Below are positions 1-5,590 of a DNA stretch of 14,603 bases, in pieces. The DNA lies in NCBI GenBank assembly GCA_020052115.1, contig JAGVPR010000215.1, positions 1 through 14,603 on the forward strand. The letters are read 5' to 3'. Source of the DNA: Candidatus Eiseniibacteriota bacterium. Its GTDB lineage: Bacteria > Eisenbacteria > RBG-16-71-46 > JAGVPR01. The notes beneath the pieces were generated by a model. The model did no database searches. It saw only the letters and a program-made list of their open reading frames with translations, and had not been told where the DNA came from. How positions within the stretch are numbered: the first letter of the stretch is position 1; every line of letters begins with the position of its first letter. A program made the position numbers and the translations under genes.

Positions 1-82
1 GCGCTTCCATCCTCCGGGGATCCTGACGTGGTCTCATGCCGGGCAGCGTGACACGTAGCTCAGGCGGGCGGCAGTACGGGCA

Positions 83-577
83 TCACAGAACGGTTACGAA
101 GAACGCGTCGCTGTACGGCAGCGCCATCAGGAAGATCGCCACCTTCTCGAGCGTGCCGCCCAGCTTGGCCAGGGCGTGGAAGTAGTCCACCTGGGCGTCT
201 CCAGGGCGGTGGACCAGCGGCATGTAGACCTCGCTGCTGGTCCGCTTAATCTCGCTCACCGCCTCCTTCACCACGGTGTAGCCGCCGGTGTAGCCCTCGG
301 CTTGAAGCCGATCGAAGATCCGCTTCGCGGTGTGCCGCTGCTTCTTGGGGCTCTGCTTGTCCTGGGCGAGGATTTGGCGGATGAAGTTCACATACGGCCC
401 CAGTTTCCCCTTCTGGCGGAACTCCTTCATCCGGTAGCCCGGGGGCTGGCTGTGCGCCAGGATCTTCTCCAACGTGGTCCAGTGCATGCCCGTCTCACGC
501 AGAATCTGGCGCTTGCTGACGCCTTCCTGCAGGACGCGGCGGCGGATGTCGGCCCATTGCTGCATGTCCGTGTACAC
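83..577 (-). pseudogene. istA: IS21-family transposase IstA, 3'-truncated
   Basis: N-terminal fragment of the IS21 DDE transposase, which normally has about 500 residues; only about 160 remain. An N-terminal helix-turn-helix is visible (VSKRQILRETGMHWTTLEKI, residues 20-39). The start of the catalytic RNase-H-like domain follows, with the first Asp in AQVDYF and the conserved stretch ending LPYSDAFFV. Homology stops after FFV (about base 95); the next codons give TVL and a stop instead of the expected continuation. The other catalytic residues and the IstB ATPase partner are absent, so the fragment cannot transpose. The start is GTG at 577 or, with better ribosome-site spacing from GGAGG, the ATG at 565. 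The family assignment is confident; the truncation is seen directly. Confidence 0.88.
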
Positions 578-600
578 CTCCAGGCCTCCGGATGATCGGG

Positions 601-637
601 TCCAGGTCCCTCAGGGAGAATCCCTGAGGAATCTGGA
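601..637. repeat. Strong stem-loop in the IS leader
   Basis: The inner stem is perfect: CCTCAGGGA (609-617), loop GAA, TCCCTGAGG (621-629). It is flanked by a second 5-base pairing, TCCAG (601-605) with CTGGA (633-637). It sits between the terminal repeats and istA. Insertion sequences often carry leader structures that block transposase expression from outside transcription; that role here is inference. Confidence 0.55.
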
Positions 638-660
638 CTACTTCCGGACGGCGGCAAGGG

Positions 661-716
661 GTGCCGCGGTTTTCAACCGCCCCGACACGTGCCGCGCTTT
701 TCAACCGGCGTTTACA
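661..716 (-). repeat. IS21-type multiple terminal repeats
   Basis: Two near-identical 19-base copies lie 28 bases apart, at 689-707 and 661-679. Read on the minus strand both are CGGTTGAAAA, two variable-to-fixed bases, then GCGGCAC; they differ at one base. IS21 elements are known to carry several such transposase-binding repeats at each end. The outermost tip TGTAAACG is at 709-716. Confidence 0.7.
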
Positions 717-1247
717 CGCGTCCCGTCCAGGTTCCACGAGGATGTAGTTGGCCGGTCCAAAGGGGGCTTGATAGTTGCGATCAGCATTGATGTAGGCCGT
801 CGCCAATACGCGCCCGGCAGCCGCCGACAGAACCGGTTCCCCGCGGTCCATCGCGTGGAAATTGAGGACACCGAAATCGGTGCCCGCATGAGTGTCGTAG
901 GAGCGGCCTCCGCCCATGTAGTCCATGACCAGACTGCCGGCGCCCTCGTCTGGGTAGGGACCCATGGAGATCCCTTCACCGGTGTCCTTCTGGAGCGGCC
1001 ACGCGAAGAGCGGAAAGAGCGCTGGCGAGGTCCCAAACTTCGCGATCGACCCAGCTTCCACATTCGGCAACCTGGCGAGAGCGGCGTAGTCCGCCTCCGG
1101 AATGCACGGGGTTGGTTCTGCCAACGACCCGCAGGCGCTGGGGCTGAACGGGCCCTGCGCTTCGGGCATCTCGGCTGCGAGAACCGGTCCGGCGAGAGCT
1201 TGGGCAAGGAGGACAGATAGCACGAGCGCTGCGGCGCGGAAAATCAT
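717..1247 (-). pseudogene. Exported M23-family metallopeptidase, broken by IS21
   Basis: The M23 family are zinc endopeptidases of the LytM type, usually cutting peptidoglycan cross-links in the periplasm. ATG at 1247 has an AGGAGG site 5 bases upstream. A signal peptide (about residues 1-25, cleavage near VLA/AE) is followed by a Cys-containing N-terminal region (C39, C48) and the start of the peptidase fold. The first zinc motif is present in DTHAGTDFG (H120, D124), followed by the usual AAAGRVLA strand. The native frame ends at residue 177 (GRDA), where the IS21 tip begins. The ORF then reads through the IS to a chance stop at 495. The HxH motif that supplies the last zinc ligand is lost, so the product should be inactive. 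It has its own likely promoter and leader upstream. Confidence 0.82.
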
Positions 1248-1284
1248 GACCGCCTCCTGACACGGGAGATGGCGGGAAGATGAT

Positions 1285-1319
1285 CTTCATTCGTACGGCC
1301 AGGCGGGCCGAGAATGAAG
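1285..1319. promoter_or_regulatory. Hairpin in the leader of the M23 gene
   Basis: CTTCATTC (1285-1292) pairs with GAATGAAG (1312-1319), and inside it CGGCC (1296-1300) pairs with GGCCG (1306-1310). The two helices are separated by a 3-to-1 internal loop. It lies 38 bases upstream of the M23 start, on the transcript predicted from the 1393-1421 promoter. On the minus strand the 3' arm overlaps a second short palindrome, GAAGAT-C-ATCTTC (1275-1287), so two pairings compete. No U-run follows, so it is not a standard terminator. The function is unknown; an attenuator or protein site is possible. Confidence 0.45.
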
Positions 1320-1392
1320 AGACGGATTGGGCAGAAATTCAGGGCGAGCAGGCGGCGCCCGGATTACCCCCCCCCATTCTGCTTGGTGAAAG

Positions 1393-1421
1393 AGTATACA
1401 CGAAATGAAGGAGAGTTTCCA
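1393..1421 (-). promoter_or_regulatory. Putative sigma-70-like promoter for the M23 gene
   Basis: Read on the minus strand: -35 TGGAAA (4 of 6 consensus matches), a 17-base spacer, and -10 TATACT (5 of 6). It predicts a start near base 1386 and a leader of about 140 bases before the M23 ATG. The AT-rich hexamer stands out in this GC-rich sequence. Called by eye only. Confidence 0.5.
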
Positions 1422-1587
1422 CTGGTTTCTTGCGGTACTCCCCGAAGACAACCGGACGGACGGGTTGAAGCATGACAACGATCAGCGGGCGGGGTTCTCG
1501 ACATGGGATCTTCCTTGCTGCGTTCATGGCCGGGCGGACTTCGTCATGGGCATGAATCGGTCAACTCGTGTGCTTCGCGATTCCTGC

Positions 1588-3543
1588 CTACCCAAGACCG
1601 GTTGATGATGACGCACAATCACCCGGCGATGCCGGCACGAGACTGCCCACACGCAGCACGACGAGTGTGACGTCGTCATCCTGTCGCTTCTGCCCGGAGA
1701 ATCGCTCGACGCAACGGACGATCTCCTCGACCACCTCCCGCGCGCCCCGATCCAGCACCGCGTGAAGTGTCTCCGCCAGGCGCTCCCGCTCGAAGAACTC
1801 ACCCTTGAGATTCGAGGCCTCCGTCACGCCGTCCGTGTAAAGACACAGGAGGTCACCGTCCTCCAGCTCCTCCTCACCGATTCGGTAGCTCGATCCCGGG
1901 AACAGGCCCAGCGGGAGGCCGCCCACGTCGAGGAGCCGCGTCTCGTGACCGCGCCGCAAGAGCAGGGGCGGCTCGTGCCCAGCGCTCACGTAGCGGAACC
2001 GGCGGGTTTCCTTCTCCACCGCCCCGATGAAGAAGGTGACGAACTTGCCGGCGGCGATGTGCGCATTGAGTAGACGGTTCAGGTCTTCGGCAATCCGAGC
2101 TGGATCGAGCCGGTCCCGCCCGAGGCTGCTGTGAAGCGCCGCATGAACATTCGACATGATGATCGCTGCGGGAAGCCCTTTCCCGCACACATCGGCGATG
2201 ACAAGCAGCAGGTCGCCGGTCGTCGTTGAGTCAACGACGTCGAAATAGTCGCCCGAGACCTCGAGGGAGCTCAGGTTCACCCCCCACACATCGAGCCCCG
2301 GGATCGAGGGGATTTCCTTTGGGAGAAGCGCGACCTGGGTGCGCCGCGCCGTCTCGAGTTCCTTGCGGACCCGCTCGTTCTCCGCCTGCTCGACGTGCAA
2401 GATCCGATTGGTCTCGACATGGCCCGCTACCAGGCAGTTCGCGCTCGTGAGGAAGAGACACCCGAAAAGCAAACCTCCGGGTAACACGTACCCGAGGAAG
2501 GAGTGCAGATAGCCGGCAATCGTCAGAGAGCCCGCCGTGATGCCCGCGAGGACAAGCGCCGCGAACCATGGCCTGCGCCGAGGGCTCACCAGAACCGCAA
2601 GGACACACCACGCCACATTCCACAGAAACGCCAGCCATGACGGCGCATCACGAATCGGAGATCCCTTGAACAACGTCTCGGTCATGGCCGCCAGCGCCGC
2701 AACGCCGGGAAGGCCGCGGGCGACGTTGCCGTCGGAAAGGCGTTGCGGGACCGGAACCTGAACGAAATCGCTGAGCACATCGCCCACCTGACCGATGAAG
2801 GCAATCCGGCCCCGAACGGCTGCGCGAGCTTCCGGTGTCCCGGCGATGAGGTCCTTGTAGGAGATCTCCGGAACGGGACAATCGACTCCGGGGAAAGCGA
2901 TCGGGACGGGCCGGAGGATCCTCTGCCCGCTCAGGTGTTCTGCGAGCGAGATGTAACCGAGGCGGCGCAGGCGGGAATCGGGGACCATGCGGCGTAGTGT
3001 GCCGTCGCGGTCGAGTTGCGCCTCCGTCAGAAAGGCGCCGACTGAGGCGTCCACAAGGTCTTTCTGGGGAAGGCGCACCTGAACGAGTCGCCTCTCCGTG
3101 CCATGGGGGCCGGCCACGCGCTGCTCATCGAGATAACAGATCAGGCGGACGTTGCCGCTGGATCGGATGGCATCAATCAGATCGCTCGGCGGATCGGCGA
3201 AGGCGTCTTCCGAGAAGCTCAGATCGAAGACGATCGCCCGGGCCCCTGACTGATCGAGCGCGCGGATCATGGCGGCGTGCTCCCCCGTATGTCGAGACAA
3301 GGGATGGACCGGTCGTTGAAGGAGTTCGGTCCGGGTCGCCCGGTCAATGCCCACCACGACGACTTCGTTCCACGGATGGCTCCGCCAGCGCGCCTGAAAG
3401 AAGTCGTAGAATCGCAAGTCAAGCGGATCCCAGAAGAGCGGCCGCAGCAAATACGCCAGCGGGATGAGGACCAGCAGCGCCGACAATCGGCGGATGCTCG
3501 CAGGCAGCCTGCTCCGCTTCGCGATGAGCGATGCGAGTCTCAC
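1588..3543 (-). CDS. CHASE2 sensor with SpoIIE/RsbU-type PP2C phosphatase
   Basis: Membrane signalling protein of 651 residues. Order: TM helix (about 19-37); extracytoplasmic CHASE2 sensor (about 40-295, with VVVVGID at 61-67 and the typical AIVFDLSFSE at 103-112); three closely spaced TM helices (about 302-372); short coiled linker (380-405); PP2C/SpoIIE phosphatase (about 415-632). Metal-binding motifs are intact: SGDYFD (D432), ADVCGKG (D451), YTDGVTEA (D571) and DDDVTL (622-627). By family knowledge such phosphatases dephosphorylate an anti-anti-sigma or similar STAS protein in response to a signal sensed outside. No STAS or anti-sigma partner is present here. The GTG start overlaps the TGA of the upstream FecR-like gene in GTGA, implying translational coupling. 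The start has no strong ribosome site of its own, consistent with that. Confidence 0.9.
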   Translation of the reverse strand: MRLASLIAKRSRLPASIRRLSALLVLIPLAYLLRPLFWDPLDLRFYDFFQARWRSHPWNEVVVVGIDRATRTELLQRPVHPLSRHTGEHAAMIRALDQSGARAIVFDLSFSEDAFADPPSDLIDAIRSSGNVRLICYLDEQRVAGPHGTERRLVQVRLPQKDLVDASVGAFLTEAQLDRDGTLRRMVPDSRLRRLGYISLAEHLSGQRILRPVPIAFPGVDCPVPEISYKDLIAGTPEARAAVRGRIAFIGQVGDVLSDFVQVPVPQRLSDGNVARGLPGVAALAAMTETLFKGSPIRDAPSWLAFLWNVAWCVLAVLVSPRRRPWFAALVLAGITAGSLTIAGYLHSFLGYVLPGGLLFGCLFLTSANCLVAGHVETNRILHVEQAENERVRKELETARRTQVALLPKEIPSIPGLDVWGVNLSSLEVSGDYFDVVDSTTTGDLLLVIADVCGKGLPAAIIMSNVHAALHSSLGRDRLDPARIAEDLNRLLNAHIAAGKFVTFFIGAVEKETRRFRYVSAGHEPPLLLRRGHETRLLDVGGLPLGLFPGSSYRIGEEELEDGDLLCLYTDGVTEASNLKGEFFERERLAETLHAVLDRGAREVVEEIVRCVERFSGQKRQDDDVTLVVLRVGSLVPASPGDCASSSTGLG

Positions 3544-4463
3544 GGCTTCGTGAATGTCTGCACTATGTCAGAGTAGGCGGCGGCGTACTGCCCCATGGCG
3601 GACAATGCCTCGGCTCGCCACCGCAATGCAGACCGGCGCTCAACGCCGCCCACAGCGGCATCGAGCCGATCCACGGCCTCGTCGTGAAGCCCGGCACAAA
3701 GAAGGAGGATGCCCGCCTCGATGTCAGGCTTTCCCTGGATCGCGGCCGCCAGAGATTTCTCCTCATCGGGAGTCAGAACGCGGAGGGCCCTCCAGCGCCC
3801 CTGGAGATCCACTCCTTCGATGACCGGAGCCACGCGCCAGACGTATTCGCCCCCCGGCTCCAGCTCGCGCTGGACGTAGCTGTGGCCTCGAACCACATGG
3901 GTTTCCTCGGCCCCGCGAGACGGCACGATCGTCAGGAGGTAGCGGTCAACTCCCGGAATCGTGGTCCAATAGAATGTCGCGTTCTTTGAACGGACCTTTC
4001 CGTCGGAGGCCGGGGCGATCGGAGTGCAGGCGTCTTTGGACTCTTCCCAGCTTCGCACGGAGCGAGTCGTGAGGGGTCGCCGCCTGCTCTCGCCGACCCA
4101 CTGAGAGAGCACCTGGGAGATCCAGCCCGTGACTCCCGGACCGCCATCTCCGGCCCGGGTCGTCGCGAAGACGAGTTGGGCGGGGCCATCAAGCGAAAAC
4201 GACTCGCCCTCCGGTGTGAAACCGCGACAGACGCCGCCCGACTTGGCCCAAAGGGTATCTCCCTCCTGCAAGACGAATCCCTCGGCCGGAATCACCTGGC
4301 CGGAGCTGCGCGTCACGAATACATCCCCCTCCAACGAATAGACCATACCCGACCGCGCATCCGATGCGCTGGCCCCCCGCACCGTCGGGAGGAGCGCTCC
4401 TGAAGCCAGCACGACCATGAGGTAGCGGAATCGGAATGGGACAGGACATGAATGAACCGTCAT
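3540..4463 (-). CDS. Exported FecR-like domain protein with helical C-terminus
   Basis: 307 residues. An N-terminal signal sequence (hydrophobic LMVVLASGALLPTV, cleavage near ASA/SD) is followed by a FecR-like beta domain (about 40-105: VYSLEGDVFVTR, LQEGDTLWAKSG, SFSLDGPAQLVF). A fibronectin-III-like domain comes next (about 158-232: FYWTTIPGVDRYLLTIV, GGEYVWRVAPV), then a TPR-like helical tail (about 235-305). FecR-type domains outside cytoplasmic signalling are common in secreted proteins, often beside CHASE2 proteins. The product probably sits in the periplasm and may supply the ligand or input to the CHASE2 sensor; that is inference. The ATG has AAGGAG 7 bases upstream. It is the first gene of a two-gene operon, its stop overlapping the next start. 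The C-terminal tail could be scaffolding only. Confidence 0.75.
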   Translation of the reverse strand: MTVHSCPVPFRFRYLMVVLASGALLPTVRGASASDARSGMVYSLEGDVFVTRSSGQVIPAEGFVLQEGDTLWAKSGGVCRGFTPEGESFSLDGPAQLVFATTRAGDGGPGVTGWISQVLSQWVGESRRRPLTTRSVRSWEESKDACTPIAPASDGKVRSKNATFYWTTIPGVDRYLLTIVPSRGAEETHVVRGHSYVQRELEPGGEYVWRVAPVIEGVDLQGRWRALRVLTPDEEKSLAAAIQGKPDIEAGILLLCAGLHDEAVDRLDAAVGGVERRSALRWRAEALSAMGQYAAAYSDIVQTFTKP

Positions 4464-4755
4464 CGCGTGGCTCCTTCCATTGGAAGGCCGGACTGATGCC
4501 GCAGGAACCAGCTTGGTCGCTTAATCGGTATTAACCTACCATGGCGGGCTCGGGCGGCCTGTCTCCTCCGTACCCGACCCGCTCATCCTCGCCGCTCATC
4601 AATACACGATTCTCCGCGGGAAGTTGGTCGGGAAATCCCCCGAGGGCGGTTATCCTTGGCCGTCGGACCGAAGAGCGCGACCGTGAACACCACAGCCAGG
4701 CACGCCACATCAACGCGGGTGCAGGCGAACGGCTACGGAGATTGGAGATGACGCA
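4464..4755. promoter_or_regulatory. Divergent intergenic region, FecR operon and CHAT gene
   Basis: 292 bases between two outward-reading genes, so it should hold both promoters. The only clearly AT-rich site is TTAAT-CGGT-ATTAA (4521-4534), a perfect 5-base inverted repeat that could be an operator or part of a promoter. A weak plus-strand match TTGGTC, 18 bases, TACCAT (4513-4542) overlaps it. No good -35/-10 pair was found for the minus-strand operon. No gene is evident. Confidence 0.35.
4471..4487 (-). promoter_or_regulatory. Ribosome site partly inside a hairpin, FecR-like operon
   Basis: The perfect inverted repeat CCTTCC (4473-4478), loop ATT, GGAAGG (4482-4487) places most of the Shine-Dalgarno AAGGAG (minus strand, 4476-4471) in its 3' arm. 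The ATG follows 7 bases later. Pairing would hide the site, so translation of the operon could be controlled by opening this hairpin. The structure is seen; regulation is inference. Confidence 0.4.
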
Positions 4756-5417
4756 ATGAAACCGCGAAAGTGCTTATTTGCGGCGATCCTCGTTTCCCTC
4801 CTTGTCTCGGCTGCCACTGCCGCCGGTGCGAGCTGGCAGGAGCTGATGGACGAGGCCGAGGCACTGCTGACCGCAGGCAAGACGGACTCGGCCGGGGTTG
4901 TGCTGACGGAAGCTCTCTCCAAGTCTCTGACCCAGTGTGAGGGGTCAGCCGCCGGAGTGCAGCCGGGCGTGAGTTACTTCGATGAGAATCCTCTGCTCCT
5001 TTCGGGGCTCTTCTTCGCTGGGGCCAACCTGCACGGTGAGGGATCTGACGACGCGGGAGCAGAGGATGGCATCTTGACCGCCTACGAGGTCTCGGCGCTG
5101 GACCTTGAGGGGACGGAGTTGGTGGTGCTCTCTGCCTGTGAGACCGGTCTGGGAGAGGTCGCCGAGGGTGAGGGTGTGTATGGCTTGAGGCTGGCCTTTC
5201 AAATGGCGGGAGCCCGGACGGTGGTGAGCGCCTTGTGGCCCGTGAGTGATGAGGCCACGGCTGTGATGATGGGGCAACTCTATGGCCGCTCCGACGAGGT
5301 CCTGCCCGAGGCGATGCGGAGAGTCCAGCTGAAGAAGCTCGCGAAGCGCGCGCGCAAGGCAGCGTGGACCATCCATTTACCTGGGGCCCCTTCATCGCTC
5401 TCGGAAACTGGAAGTAG
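4756..5417 (+). pseudogene. CHAT-domain (caspase-like) protein, internally deleted and frameshifted
   Basis: CHAT proteins are caspase-like cysteine peptidases, normally long and preceded by TPR repeats. Here ATG 4756 (GGAG 8 bases upstream) starts a signal peptide (about residues 1-24) and one TPR-like helix pair (26-55). The frame then jumps to the second half of a CHAT domain: NPLLLSGLFFAGAN, DGILTAYEVSALDLEG, and the catalytic-Cys motif VVLSACETGLGEV (C128). The THG region carrying the catalytic His is missing, as are most TPRs. Near the end the frame drifts: as written it runs on to 5484 with an unrelated tail. One frame over, after the CG repeat at 5346-5355, it reads SVDHPFTWGPFIALGNWK and stops at 5417, the normal CHAT ending. 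The gene therefore carries a deletion and a one-base-type frameshift and is almost surely inactive as a protease. It is divergent from the CHASE2 operon. Confidence 0.82.
4927..4948. repeat. Inverted repeat at the CHAT deletion junction
   Basis: CTGACCC (4927-4933) and GGGTCAG (4942-4948) form a perfect 7-base stem around AGTGTGAG. It lies between the last recognisable TPR residue and the first recognisable CHAT residue, where the internal deletion must be. It may be a scar or a deletion-promoting palindrome; this is inference. Confidence 0.4.
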
Positions 5418-5473
5418 CTGGGTGAATCCAAGGCAGTGCGATCTGCACACCTGCGCGGGGATCCACTCCGCGC

Positions 5474-5502
5474 TTGCCGGATGAGGAGGAGCGTGGTAGA
5501 CT
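5474..5502 (+). promoter_or_regulatory. Putative sigma-70-like promoter for the metalloprotease gene
   Basis: -35 TTGCCG (5474-5479), a 17-base spacer, and -10 TAGACT (5497-5502). The predicted start is near 5509, giving a leader of about 80 bases. The -10 resembles the TAGAGT of the barrel-gene promoter at 11884-11912. It overlaps the readthrough tail of the CHAT pseudogene. Confidence 0.45.
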
Positions 5503-5503
5503 A

Positions 5504-5527
5504 ATCCACCTGAATTGACTTGTGGAT
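5504..5527. promoter_or_regulatory. Inverted repeat at the predicted transcription start
   Basis: ATCCAC (5504-5509) and GTGGAT (5522-5527) are perfect inverted arms with 12 bases between them. They start just after the predicted -10 and span +1, so an operator or an early leader hairpin is possible. Only the repeat itself is certain. Confidence 0.3.
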
Positions 5528-5590
5528 CGGCCTGTCAGAGTAGCGCCGCTCTCGTGAGTTGTGCTCACTGCCCCAAGGAGGAAGACCGCC

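Larger units (their letters stand above)
86..716 (-). mobile_element. IS21-family insertion sequence remnant
   Basis: The remnant reads leftwards from base 716 with the outer end TGTAAACGCCGGTTGAAAA, a terminal sequence style typical of IS21 elements. It then has a second internal copy of the repeat, a leader hairpin and the 5' third of istA. The outer end breaks an M23 peptidase reading frame exactly at 716/717. The right half of the element (rest of istA, istB, right end) is missing, so no target duplication can be checked. The inner boundary is set by where IstA similarity stops, between bases 83 and 95. Confidence 0.8.
1248..1587. other. 340-base gap between the M23 and PP2C genes
   Basis: No convincing gene on either strand. 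A possible 66-codon plus-strand ORF from 1405 lacks a ribosome site and recognisable features. The gap holds the putative promoter (1393-1421), a run of nine C on the plus strand (1367-1375; G9 in the M23 leader) and the hairpin at 1285-1319. A weak TTCATG/CATGAA inverted repeat lies at 1523-1556, just past the phosphatase stop. No clear terminator follows the phosphatase gene. Confidence 0.5.

Noticed and set aside
495..716. The C-terminal 74 residues of the read-through M23 ORF as part of a real protein
   Set aside because: They are a translation of IS21 terminal repeats and leader, and overlap istA; they are not peptidase sequence.
1405..1605. A small plus-strand gene in the M23/phosphatase gap
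   Set aside because: No ribosome site, no recognisable features, and it overlaps the phosphatase 3' end.
4733..5431. A 232-codon minus-strand ORF across the CHAT gene
   Set aside because: Pro/Arg/Ser-rich shadow; the CHAT Cys motif and TPR-like helix are on the plus strand.
5515..5543. TTGACT as the -35 of the metalloprotease promoter
   Set aside because: No acceptable -10 lies 16-18 bases downstream; the TTGCCG/TAGACT pair just upstream fits better.
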